Shown here: positions 1 through 5,893 of the stretch, in pieces
Layout: the number at the start of each line of letters is the position of its first letter
How positions within the stretch are numbered: the stretch's first letter is position 1
Source: a bacterium
GTDB taxonomy: Bacteria; Patescibacteriota; Microgenomatia; Daviesbacterales; UBA10151
DNA: 8,413 bases
Direction: 5' to 3'
Assembly: GCA_027364775.1 (NCBI GenBank)
Contig: DAHXOS010000090.1
Span: 1 to 8,413 of the forward strand
The notes under the pieces: model-generated
What the model was told of the DNA's origin: nothing
The model's input: the letters and a program-made list of their open reading frames with translations, nothing else
The model's database searches: none
Position numbers and translations under genes: made by a program

Positions 1-603
1 CAAATACATATTTAAACTACTATTTACTCTGATAGAATCAGTGGCTAACTCAAATATCTTCTCAGGATATTTACCCTTAAATAAAACAACTACCCAGGCA
101 AGCAAAAATACACCTATTGTTACAGCCAGAGAAAGTATCTGTCTGAATATTAAAAAAGGAAATAATAAAATGAATCTAAATAAAAACCCTCCTATGGGAA
201 TTACAAATAATTTATTAGGTTTTTTAGGATAAGGTATATTCAAACTTATCCCCTCCGGCATATTAAAATTAAAACCTGGATGTTTATCTGTTAATCCATA
301 CAAAAATACTGAAATTTTAAGATTCAACTTGAGTAAAGCTAGGTTCACTTCATAAGCTAACTTCCAATATCTGCCCGTTATTAGAACCACAAAAGGATTA
401 ATTAAAAATACTGCAATTAACCACCAGATAACTACAAAAAATAACATGATTATAATTGGGAAAAGAGAAAGTAACTTAACCAGGCCACCTAAAAGCGGGA
501 TTGCATAAAATTTGTTGGGGTTTTCTATTAACTTAATAGTTACTGCCGGATAGATGTTATCTGTATATATAATATTCTTAAGATAAAATTGTTTTATGTT
601 CAT
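1..603 (-). CDS. DUF4389-like multi-pass membrane protein with two tandem repeats (partial, 3' end outside window)
   Basis: An uninterrupted minus-strand frame runs from ATG at 603 to the window edge: 201 residues without a stop. An in-frame TAG lies five codons upstream, so this is the first ATG. The protein is very hydrophobic and contains the same unit twice. Unit 1 (about residues 22-111) has PNKFYAIPLLGG, a long hydrophobic stretch, ITGRYWK, then LTDKHPGF. Unit 2 (from about 120) has PNKLFVIPIGGF, FRFILLFP, a hydrophobic stretch, then FKGKYPEKIF before the cut. The order hydrophobic span, (F/T)GxYP, short amphipathic segment, LTDxxPxF is what I know from DUF4389, a family of unknown function. 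This is recognition by eye, not a search. The gene starts 44 nt after the dnaJ stop. No Shine-Dalgarno is visible and a promoter-like sequence lies just upstream, so it may be transcribed independently. Its role is unknown. The reading frame is certain; the family name is less so. Confidence 0.72.
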   Translation of the reverse strand, partial: MNIKQFYLKNIIYTDNIYPAVTIKLIENPNKFYAIPLLGGLVKLLSLFPIIIMLFFVVIWWLIAVFLINPFVVLITGRYWKLAYEVNLALLKLNLKISVFLYGLTDKHPGFNFNMPEGISLNIPYPKKPNKLFVIPIGGFLFRFILLFPFLIFRQILSLAVTIGVFLLAWVVVLFKGKYPEKIFELATDSIRVNSSLNMYL

Positions 604-610
604 TAAACTA

Positions 611-640
611 AGTATCTATTTTTCTTACAAAAAAAGTCAA
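611..640 (-). promoter_or_regulatory. Possible promoter for the DUF4389-like gene
   Basis: On the minus strand TTGACT (640-635) is followed after 18 nt by GATACT (616-611), and the ATG begins 7 nt after this -10-like box. The -35 matches consensus at five of six positions, the -10 at four of six. If used, transcription would start at or beside the ATG and give a leaderless message, which fits the absence of a Shine-Dalgarno. The spacer is A/T-rich, so chance is a real possibility. Confidence 0.35.
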
Positions 641-647
641 GGAAAGT

Positions 648-1559
648 TTAGAACCAGCTTTTTTTACCTTTTTTTAAGTTAGCCAGCTGCTCATAAAGCT
701 CTTTTTCTTTACCGGAAACGTTTTTAGGAATTTCCAGGTTAACCCGGACAAAATGATCACCTGTTCCTCCTCTTAAAGTCGGCACACCTTTGCCTTTAAT
801 CCTGATTAATGATCCGCTTTGGGTACCGGGCGGAATTTTTAAAGAGACCTTACCGTGTACAGTTTTTATATCAACCGTATCCCCCAAAACAGCCTGTGGC
901 ACAACCAGTTTCACTTCTGAAAAGATATTTGATCCATCTCTTTCAAACTCACTACTTCCTCTTACTCTAAAAACAATATCTACATCACCGAATCTCATCC
1001 TGGTTCCGTTATCAACTCCTGCCGGAACTTTTATATTCATCTTTTCTCTATGGACTCTGTTCTCGTTTCCCTCCACCCTTTCAATCTCCACCTCTTTGTT
1101 CACTCCATGAACTGCTTCATCAAAGGTTAAATTCATCTGATAAGTCTGGCGCCTTCTAAAACCCCTGGCAAACTCAGCCCCAAAACTACCACCAAAGATC
1201 TGTTCAAACAGATCAAAAGGATCTACAAAACTTTCATTACCATGAGAAGACCCCCAAGAATAAGAAAACCCTCCCTGACCAAAAGGGTTGTAACCCTGTC
1301 CAAATGGATTACCTCCACCAGAAAATGGATCCCCCCCCTGGAATGCAGAATGACCAAACTGATCATAGGATTTCTTTTTATTGGGATCAGACAACACCTG
1401 GTAGGCCTCAGAGATCTCTTTAAAGTGTTCTGCAGCCCCTGGAGATTTATCAATATCTGGATGGTGTTGGCGGGCTAATTTTCGGTAGGCTGACTTTATC
1501 TCTTGTTCCGAGGCATTTTTGGATACACCTAATACTTCATAAAAATCTTTTTTAGCCAT
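648..1559 (-). CDS. dnaJ: DnaJ-type Hsp40 co-chaperone, type II (no zinc finger)
   Basis: The 303-residue protein is a J-domain co-chaperone that delivers unfolded clients to DnaK and stimulates its ATPase in the cytoplasm. The J domain covers about residues 4-70, with the HPD motif essential for DnaK stimulation at 33-35. A Gly/Phe-rich linker follows (about 70-100, with NPFGQG twice), then DLFEQIFGG (116-124) and two beta-sandwich client-binding domains (about 138-215 and 219-285; GVDNGTRMRF and PPGTQSGSLIRIKGKG are typical). The four CxxCxGxG repeats of classical DnaJ are absent, and the protein has no cysteine at all, so it resembles CbpA or DNAJB proteins. It is nonetheless the dnaJ of the dnaK cluster. 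An AAAGGA sequence (1577-1572) lies 12 nt before the ATG. It follows the deacetylase gene by 24 nt with no visible promoter between, so co-transcription is likely. The C-terminus is short and basic. Confidence 0.95.
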   Translation of the reverse strand: MAKKDFYEVLGVSKNASEQEIKSAYRKLARQHHPDIDKSPGAAEHFKEISEAYQVLSDPNKKKSYDQFGHSAFQGGDPFSGGGNPFGQGYNPFGQGGFSYSWGSSHGNESFVDPFDLFEQIFGGSFGAEFARGFRRRQTYQMNLTFDEAVHGVNKEVEIERVEGNENRVHREKMNIKVPAGVDNGTRMRFGDVDIVFRVRGSSEFERDGSNIFSEVKLVVPQAVLGDTVDIKTVHGKVSLKIPPGTQSGSLIRIKGKGVPTLRGGTGDHFVRVNLEIPKNVSGKEKELYEQLANLKKGKKSWF

Positions 1560-1583
1560 AGTTATATTTTATCCTTTCTTAAA

Positions 1584-2309
1584 TTAACTAACTCTTATTC
1601 TTCGCATATTCATAATATCTTCTGTAGGAGAAACTAAACCAGGAATTGTACTTAAGCCATATGCATAACGGCTTGCTGCCAGTTGTCTAATTTGAGGGTT
1701 GCTTGAACCATTAGGATAGCAAATACCGGTAATAGGCTGCCCGGTTAAATTCTGCAAGTCTCTTTGAGAGTATTCTAACTCACTATTAAGTTCTTCAAGT
1801 TTTTCTTTTCCCCATAAAGCAACCAAATCACGGTGGGTAGTTGTATGCGAAATAATTTCAATCTTCTCGGGATCCTCTGATAGTTCTGCTATCCGCTCCA
1901 CACTCATATGTCTATTAGTACCATCAGCTCCATTTTTTAACCAATCCACTCCAATAGCAGCCCAAGCTGAAGGTACTTCCCATTCTCTTAAAACTGGAAT
2001 AGCTTGTTCATCTTGATTCTTATAACAATCATCAAAAATTATACTAAACATTGGTCCTGGATTATCCTCATTTCCCAAAACCACATTCGCTGCAAATGAT
2101 GGTAGAACCGGGGTTCTTCTGGCAAGAGTTATGTTCTGACGTAATACTTCACGTATCTGAGCACTACTTGTAAAATGCACCATTAAAGCTGCATAGTTAA
2201 CTCCTTGTTCAGCATAAGCAGTTTCTAGTTTTAGCAAGGTCAAACCTAGCCCTCCAGCCACTGCAGCAGCTGTCTTTATAGCTTGTCTTCTACCAATTCT
2301 TTCACTCAT
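1584..2309 (-). CDS. Secreted polysaccharide deacetylase (NodB domain) with Tat-type signal peptide
   Basis: This 241-residue protein starts with a twin-arginine-type signal: RR at 7-8 (GRRQAIK), a hydrophobic alanine/glycine/leucine segment (13-28) and an AYA cleavage-type motif at 31-33. That predicts export of a folded protein by the Tat system. The mature part has NodB-type motifs: IIFDDCY (90-96; D93 and D94 as catalytic base and metal ligand), SHTTTH (154-159; H155 and H159 as metal ligands) and CYPNG (187-191) in place of the R/AYPYG motif. The C-terminal MRRIRVS matches the RI-V strand that ends this domain in PgaB/IcaB-like deacetylases. Such enzymes remove acetyl groups from N-acetylhexosamine polymers using a divalent metal; the actual substrate is unknown. 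The usual FDDGY glycine is cysteine here, and the protein stops immediately after the NodB domain. Its place between dnaK and dnaJ is unusual. The GGGGA Shine-Dalgarno sits inside a hairpin. Confidence 0.85.
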   Translation of the reverse strand: MSERIGRRQAIKTAAAVAGGLGLTLLKLETAYAEQGVNYAALMVHFTSSAQIREVLRQNITLARRTPVLPSFAANVVLGNEDNPGPMFSIIFDDCYKNQDEQAIPVLREWEVPSAWAAIGVDWLKNGADGTNRHMSVERIAELSEDPEKIEIISHTTTHRDLVALWGKEKLEELNSELEYSQRDLQNLTGQPITGICYPNGSSNPQIRQLAASRYAYGLSTIPGLVSPTEDIMNMRRIRVS

Positions 2310-2312
2310 ATT

Positions 2313-2334
2313 AAAAATCCCCGGTTACCCGAGG
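2313..2334 (-). terminator. Terminator-like hairpin overlapping the deacetylase ribosome-binding site
   Basis: In the minus-strand RNA, CCUCGG (2334-2329), the GNRA tetraloop GUAA (2328-2325) and CCGGGG (2324-2319) form a six-pair stem with one G-U pair. A single A and five U residues follow (2318-2313). AAAAU just upstream could extend the helix by pairing with the U tract. This has the shape of an intrinsic terminator, with a short U tract. It also buries the only Shine-Dalgarno (GGGGA, ending 9 nt before the ATG at 2309). It could end part of the hrcA-dnaK transcription, or act as a structure that limits translation of the deacetylase. The sequence does not decide between these. Confidence 0.5.
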
Positions 2335-2335
2335 T

Positions 2336-2363
2336 CTATTTTACTTGCCATATAGGAAAATAG
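2336..2363. repeat. Inverted repeat upstream of the terminator-like hairpin
   Basis: CTATTTT (2336-2342) and AAAATAG (2357-2363) are perfect 7-bp arms separated by 14 nt. In the minus-strand RNA the AAAAUAG arm can pair either with CUAUUUU upstream or, in part (AAAAU), with the AUUUU following the GC-rich hairpin. The two pairings are mutually exclusive. The arms are purely A/T-rich apart from the outer pair, so the structure alone is weak. Confidence 0.3.
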
Positions 2364-2366
2364 CCA

Positions 2367-2513
2367 CTAATCATCTCTGTAAGGTAGTCTAATCTCTCGG
2401 GTCACAGGTTCAGGCTGAGGTTGTTCTTTAACTTCTGGTTTTAGTTCTAAAGGTTTACCAAACAACCTCTCAACTTGTTTCAGAAAATCCTCTTTTCTTT
2501 GCGCAGGAGTCAT
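2367..2513 (-). CDS. Small uncharacterised ORF, second half of a split or coupled pair (48 aa from ATG; open frame extends upstream)
   Basis: From ATG 2513 this frame encodes 48 charged residues starting MTPAQRKEDFLKQVERLFG, then a proline/glutamate-rich stretch (PEVKEQPQPEP) and a basic-acidic tail (TREIRLPYRDD), ending in TAG at 2367-2369. It fills most of the otherwise gene-free interval between dnaK and the deacetylase. Its ATG overlaps the TGA of the preceding mini-ORF (2510-2623) as ATGA, a common arrangement for translational coupling. The same frame stays open upstream (YETPEETEQRRAREA, 2558-2514), with no start codon there, to a T5 run where the preceding ORF's frame would join it if one T were added. 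That joined reading would give an 85-residue protein. I recognise no family. No transmembrane segment or signal peptide is visible; the first half is likely helical and the rest disordered. Confidence 0.45.
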   Translation of the reverse strand: MTPAQRKEDFLKQVERLFGKPLELKPEVKEQPQPEPVTREIRLPYRDD

Positions 2514-2623
2514 AGCTTCTCTAGCTCTTCTTTGTTCAGTCTCTTCAGGAGTCTCATAAAAATAACAGCATGTGCTCTCTGACCTAACAAATCCGCATGT
2601 TTATGCTGCTTATCTTCAGTCAT
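2510..2623 (-). CDS. Mini-ORF overlapping the dnaK stop (37 aa), first half of a split or coupled pair
   Basis: The dnaK stop and this ATG share a base in TAATG (2625-2621), so ribosomes finishing dnaK could restart here without a Shine-Dalgarno. The frame reads MTEDKQHKHADLLGQRAHAV, then IF, and after the T5 run (minus-strand 2562-2558) MRLLKRLNKEELEKL and TGA. It is hydrophilic and probably helical, with a histidine-rich start. If one T is missing from the run, the protein would instead continue from VIF into YETPEETEQ of the following frame and reach 85 residues, ending at 2367. I do not recognise a family. Its position suggests dosage linked to DnaK, but that is only an inference from coupling. 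It may be a real small gene, the 5' part of a frameshifted one, or noise. Confidence 0.4.
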   Translation of the reverse strand: MTEDKQHKHADLLGQRAHAVIFMRLLKRLNKEELEKL

Positions 2624-4530
2624 TATTTTTTATTTTCTTCTTCAACGACCTCTCCTTCAACCGGCTGCTCAGTTGAAGTTTCATTTTTTTCCGTATCATT
2701 AGTTGGCTGATCTTCTGATTTTGGCTGATTCTCTGCCCCGCTAGACTGATACATTGCAGCACCGATCTTTTGTAAGCTCTCACCTAAAGCATCGGCTTTT
2801 GCTTTAAGTTCATCAACCGGTCCTTCTTTAGCAGCCTTTAAAGCTTCAATCTTCTCTTCTACTTCTTTTTTAAGATCATCCGGGACTTTGTCTCCGGCAT
2901 CTTTTAAGCTCTTTTCGGCTGTGTATAAAATAGTGTCTGCATTGTTTCTGACTTCTATCTCTTCCTTTTTCTTTTTATCTTCTTCAGCATGAGCCTCAGC
3001 TTCTTTAGTCATTCTTTCAACTTCTGCTTTGTCTAAACCTGTTGAGCCTGTGATGGTAATTTTTTGTTCTTTGCCGGTAGCTTTATCCTTTGCAGAAACA
3101 TTTAAAATACCAGAAGCATCAATATCAAAGGTAACTTCAATCTGTGGCACACCTCTGGGAGCTGGCGGAATACCATCCAATACAAACCTGCCTAAGGATT
3201 TATTATCTGCTGCCATTTGTCTCTCACCCTGCAGCACATTAATTTCAACAGATGTTTGATTATCTGAAGCTGTGGAAAATGTTTCAGATTTAGAGGTGGG
3301 GATGGTGGTATTTCTATTAATTAAAGGGGTTGAGACACTCCCCAAAGTTTCTATACCCAAAGTTAAGGGAGTAACATCTAGTAATAAAACATCTTTCACT
3401 TCCCCACCTAATACTCCACCTTGGATAGCAGCGCCAATTGCTACAACCTCATCTGGATTTATAGATTTATTAGCTTCCTTACCAAAGAAATCAGATACAG
3501 CTTTTGTAACAGCAGGCATACGGGTCATTCCACCAACCAACACCACCTCATCAATATCTTTGGCTTCTTTTTTAGCATCTTTTAATGCCGACCTTACAGC
3601 CTCAAAGGAACGGTCAATTAACTCCTGAACTAATGACTCTAATTTTGCCCTAGAAAGTTTCATCTCCAAATGCTTTGGACCTGATGCATCTGCAGTCACA
3701 AATGGGATAGAAATATCTGTCTCAGTTGAAGAGGATAGTTCAATTTTGGCTTTCTCTGCAGCGTCCCTTAATCTTTGTAAAGCTTGCTTATCACCTTTTA
3801 AATCAATTCCCTGCTCTTTTTTAAACTCTGCTGCTAAATAATCAATAATTTTTTGTTCAAAATCATCTCCTCCTAAGTGAGTGTCGCCGTTTGTAGATTT
3901 AACCTCAAAAACACCTTCACCTAACTCTAAAATTGAGATATCAAAAGTCCCACCACCTAAGTCATAAACTGCAATGGTATGAGAATGAGCTTTATCCAAT
4001 CCATAAGCTAAGGCTGCAGCTGTTGGCTCATTAATAATTCTCTGAACATTTAAGCCTGCAATCTCTCCTGCTTGTTTGGTTGCCTGACGCTGTGCATCAT
4101 CAAAGTAAGCAGGTACTGTAATTACAGCATCAGTTACCTTTTCACCCAAATAAGCCTCTGCATCAGCTTTAATTTTTCCTAAAACCTGGGCTGAAATTTC
4201 CTGTGGAGTATACTCATGACCGTCAATCTCTACAACAGCCATGCCGTTTTTACCGGACTTTACGTTATAAGGAAGCCATTTTATATCTCTTTGGACTTCA
4301 GAGTCATTGAACTTTCTGCCCATTAAACGCTTTACGGAAAAAATTGTTTCTTTTGGATTAACAATAGCCTGGCGTTTTGCCACCCTACCAACAATATTTT
4401 TTATCGGGTTAACAACTGAGGGGATAGTATTTTCTCCCTCTGCAGAGTGAATCACTTTGGGTTTACCACCCTCCATGACTGCCACACAGCTATTAGTTGT
4501 TCCAAGATCTATTCCTACTATTTTGCTCAT
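2623..4530 (-). CDS. dnaK: Molecular chaperone DnaK (Hsp70)
   Basis: This is a full-length 635-residue Hsp70, close to the 638 of E. coli DnaK. The nucleotide-binding domain (about 1-380) has the phosphate-1 motif IDLGTTNSCV (7-16), the catalytic-site lysine in SVKRLMGR (K67), INEPTAAALAYGLD (166-179), the phosphate-2 motif DLGGGTFDIS (190-199) and the adenosine motif VLVGGMTRMP (330-339). The interdomain linker is VLLLDVTPL (381-389). The substrate-binding beta domain (about 390-500) is followed by a helical lid (about 500-595) and a disordered tail rich in Glu, Asn and Thr. The tail ends EEENKK rather than the EEVDKK/EEVKDKK type. DnaK binds exposed hydrophobic segments of client proteins in the cytoplasm, with DnaJ triggering hydrolysis and GrpE exchanging ADP. 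AAAGG (4546-4542) lies 11 nt before the ATG. It follows grpE by 18 nt and is predicted to be transcribed from the CIRCE-controlled promoter. Confidence 0.99.
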   Translation of the reverse strand: MSKIVGIDLGTTNSCVAVMEGGKPKVIHSAEGENTIPSVVNPIKNIVGRVAKRQAIVNPKETIFSVKRLMGRKFNDSEVQRDIKWLPYNVKSGKNGMAVVEIDGHEYTPQEISAQVLGKIKADAEAYLGEKVTDAVITVPAYFDDAQRQATKQAGEIAGLNVQRIINEPTAAALAYGLDKAHSHTIAVYDLGGGTFDISILELGEGVFEVKSTNGDTHLGGDDFEQKIIDYLAAEFKKEQGIDLKGDKQALQRLRDAAEKAKIELSSSTETDISIPFVTADASGPKHLEMKLSRAKLESLVQELIDRSFEAVRSALKDAKKEAKDIDEVVLVGGMTRMPAVTKAVSDFFGKEANKSINPDEVVAIGAAIQGGVLGGEVKDVLLLDVTPLTLGIETLGSVSTPLINRNTTIPTSKSETFSTASDNQTSVEINVLQGERQMAADNKSLGRFVLDGIPPAPRGVPQIEVTFDIDASGILNVSAKDKATGKEQKITITGSTGLDKAEVERMTKEAEAHAEEDKKKKEEIEVRNNADTILYTAEKSLKDAGDKVPDDLKKEVEEKIEALKAAKEGPVDELKAKADALGESLQKIGAAMYQSSGAENQPKSEDQPTNDTEKNETSTEQPVEGEVVEEENKK

Positions 4531-4548
4531 AATATTTAAAACCTTTCT

Positions 4549-5058
4549 TTAACCGTTAATCTTTCTTCCGACAATTACTTTCGCCGGCCTTAAAACTTTA
4601 CCATTTAAATTATAACCTTTATCTACAACCTCTAACACTTTTTCTTCATCACCTTCTTTAGTGTCTACTGCCTCATGAAGGACCGGATCAAAGTGTCCGT
4701 CTGCTCCTATCTCTTCCAGTCCCTCATCACGCAGTACACTCTTAAATTGAGCAGTTGCCATCTCTACTCCTTTATACCAAGCTGACTTTCTATCCTCTTC
4801 AGATGCTCCTTTTAAAGCTTTGTCGTAATAATCTAATACCATAACTAACTTTTTAACTAGTTCTGAAGTCGCCCAGCTTGATAGTTCACTCCTACCTTCT
4901 GCAACTCTTCTTTCTAGGTTCTGATAATCAGCTACTGCTCTTTTTAGTTGATCTTCCAGCCTTACAGCTGTTTCTCTAACCATATCTAACTCCTGCTGGA
5001 GTTTGATAAACTCTTCCTGACTAACTACTTCTTGTTCTTCAGTTTGTTTTTTTACCAT
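4549..5058 (-). CDS. grpE: Nucleotide exchange factor GrpE
   Basis: The 169-residue protein is the DnaK nucleotide exchange factor, which dimerises and opens the DnaK ATPase lobe to release ADP. Residues about 10-55 form a charged heptad-like coiled coil (VSQEEFIKLQQELDMVRET onward), followed by the helical part around LVMVLDYYDKAL (71-82). The C-terminal beta-wing domain carries the GrpE signature: GHFDPVLHEAV (121-131), VLEVVDKGYNLNGKVLRPA (141-159) and KVIVGRK. It is somewhat shorter than E. coli GrpE (197), mainly at the N-terminus. The ATG lies 5 nt after the hrcA stop and has no Shine-Dalgarno before it, so translational coupling to hrcA is likely. It sits between hrcA and dnaK, the usual order hrcA-grpE-dnaK. 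Confidence 0.97.
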   Translation of the reverse strand: MVKKQTEEQEVVSQEEFIKLQQELDMVRETAVRLEDQLKRAVADYQNLERRVAEGRSELSSWATSELVKKLVMVLDYYDKALKGASEEDRKSAWYKGVEMATAQFKSVLRDEGLEEIGADGHFDPVLHEAVDTKEGDEEKVLEVVDKGYNLNGKVLRPAKVIVGRKING

Positions 5059-5063
5059 AATAC

Positions 5064-5792
5064 TTAATACGACTTTAGTGCTTGCTCTAAAAGTAGGGCG
5101 GTATATTTAACATAAGGTAATACCACCGGAAAATTCATCCTAGCAGGCCCTATTACCCCAACCACACCTTCTCTACCTTGTTTACCAATATATTTAGAAA
5201 ATACAAAGCTGGTAGGACGCAAGTACTCAAATCCCATTTCATCTCCAAATAAAATATGCAAAGGATCTACTCCTTTAGCCTGTCCAATGATCTGTTGCAA
5301 GGTAGGATATTCATCAAACAAGCTTAAAATAAACCTGACTACATCTATATCTTCAAATTCAGGAAAGTCTAAAATGTTTGCAGCTCCTGCATAATACATC
5401 TCACCTTCCTCATTGATAACCAAAGCTAACATCTGACATCTACTGGCTAGTCCTTTAACAGCTTCCCTTAAAAGCCTACTTTCCTGATGTCTCATCTGCC
5501 AAAGGTTTTCCTTCATTGAAACCTCTGCTGATACAGGTAAATCCTTCTCCTTCATCAGATCCTGGATATAAATCCTAAAACCCATCGAGGTTGGGATTCT
5601 TCCTGCACTAGTGTGAGGTTGCTTTAAGTAACCTCCCTCAGTTAACTTAACCATTTCATTTCTGATGGTGGCAGGGGAGACCCCTAAGTTATAGTGCTTT
5701 TCAATATTTTCTGAACCAATTGGTTCACCTGTTTTAACGTACAACTCAACTATGGCTTTAAGTAAATCTTTTTGTCTGTCTGTTAAATCCAC
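5064..5792 (-). CDS. hrcA: Heat-inducible transcription repressor HrcA (short form)
   Basis: HrcA binds CIRCE operators and represses chaperone genes until heat or misfolded protein withdraws it. An N-terminal winged helix covers about residues 1-75 from the start chosen here (LTDRQKDLLKAIVELYVKTG, GVSPATIRNEM, PHTSAGRIPT, FRIYI). The C-terminal GAF-like part has GAANILDFPEFED and ends with GVVGVIGPARMNFPVVLPYV, the HrcA signature. The protein is 242 residues against about 340 usually. The missing part corresponds to the inserted dimerising domain between LALVINEEG and YYAGAANIL. I prefer GTG at 5792: AAGGAG lies 12 nt upstream and the product then begins (M)DLTDRQK, as in the family. An in-frame GTG at 5819 would add nine residues, put AAGGAG inside the gene and leave almost no leader. 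Its own operator lies directly upstream, so it is autoregulated. Confidence 0.93.
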   Translation of the reverse strand: MDLTDRQKDLLKAIVELYVKTGEPIGSENIEKHYNLGVSPATIRNEMVKLTEGGYLKQPHTSAGRIPTSMGFRIYIQDLMKEKDLPVSAEVSMKENLWQMRHQESRLLREAVKGLASRCQMLALVINEEGEMYYAGAANILDFPEFEDIDVVRFILSLFDEYPTLQQIIGQAKGVDPLHILFGDEMGFEYLRPTSFVFSKYIGKQGREGVVGVIGPARMNFPVVLPYVKYTALLLEQALKSY

Positions 5793-5804
5793 GTTAAGTT
5801 TATT

Positions 5805-5810
5805 CTCCTT
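5805..5810 (-). promoter_or_regulatory. Shine-Dalgarno AAGGAG that decides the hrcA start
   Basis: AAGGAG lies 12 nt upstream of GTG at 5792 and downstream of the other candidate start (5819). The spacing is long, but AAAGGA 12 nt before dnaJ and AAAGG 11 nt before dnaK show the same habit in this genome. It supports the shorter HrcA. Confidence 0.65.
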
Positions 5811-5825
5811 AGCAATCACTAAGTA

Positions 5826-5852
5826 TTAGCACTAATATACCAAGAGTGCTAA
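5826..5852 (-). promoter_or_regulatory. CIRCE operator (HrcA binding site)
   Basis: The minus strand reads TTAGCACTC, nine bases, TAGTGCTAA. The consensus is TTAGCACTC-N9-GAGTGCTAA, so there is one mismatch in 18 arm positions and the spacing is exact. The dyad is longer than the standard site: AAGTATTAGCACT (5821-5833) and AGTGCTAATACTT (5845-5857) are perfect 13-bp arms. It overlaps the -10 box and the expected transcription start of the hrcA operon, so bound HrcA would block polymerase directly. Confidence 0.97.
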
Positions 5853-5862
5853 TACTTGTCAA
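5834..5862 (-). promoter_or_regulatory. Housekeeping-sigma promoter of the hrcA-grpE-dnaK operon
   Basis: TTGACA (5862-5857), a 17-nt spacer and TATATT (5839-5834) form a near-consensus vegetative promoter. Transcription should begin near 5827, inside the right CIRCE arm, giving a leader of about 35 nt to the GTG at 5792. A strong promoter held by a repressor is the usual HrcA/CIRCE logic, with no alternative sigma factor needed. Confidence 0.88.
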
Positions 5863-5893
5863 GAGGGTTTTTGGTCCGGTTCAAATACTGCCT

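Noticed and set aside
41..232. 63-codon plus-strand open frame near the left edge
   Set aside because: It lies antisense to the DUF4389-like gene, whose frame is open across 201 codons with internal repeat structure. The plus frame has no recognisable features.
790..1110. 106-codon plus-strand open frame opposite dnaJ
   Set aside because: It is a shadow of a conserved dnaJ coding region, as are the frames at 1242-1478 (plus) and 1223-1453 (minus, other frame).
2510..2512. TGA read as glycine or tryptophan, which would lengthen the mini-ORF after dnaK
   Set aside because: None of the conserved genes contains an in-frame TGA and glycine is encoded by GGN throughout, so an alternative code is not supported.
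2556..2564. Programmed -1 frameshift site with a classical slippery heptamer
   Set aside because: The frame reads ATT TTT ATG. After a -1 slip the P-site codon would be TAT, which does not re-pair with the isoleucine tRNA, so this is not an X-XXY-YYZ heptamer. Slippage on T5 remains possible but is not supported by the canonical pattern.
3029..3628. Two plus-strand open frames of 76 and 118 codons opposite dnaK
   Set aside because: Both are antisense to highly conserved DnaK domains, with compositions that mirror the dnaK codons and no motif of their own.
5863..5893. Terminator between lepA and the hrcA promoter
   Set aside because: Only weak pairing (around TTGG / TCAA with a G-T pair) and no convincing stem with a U tract. 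lepA may read through into the hrcA operon.
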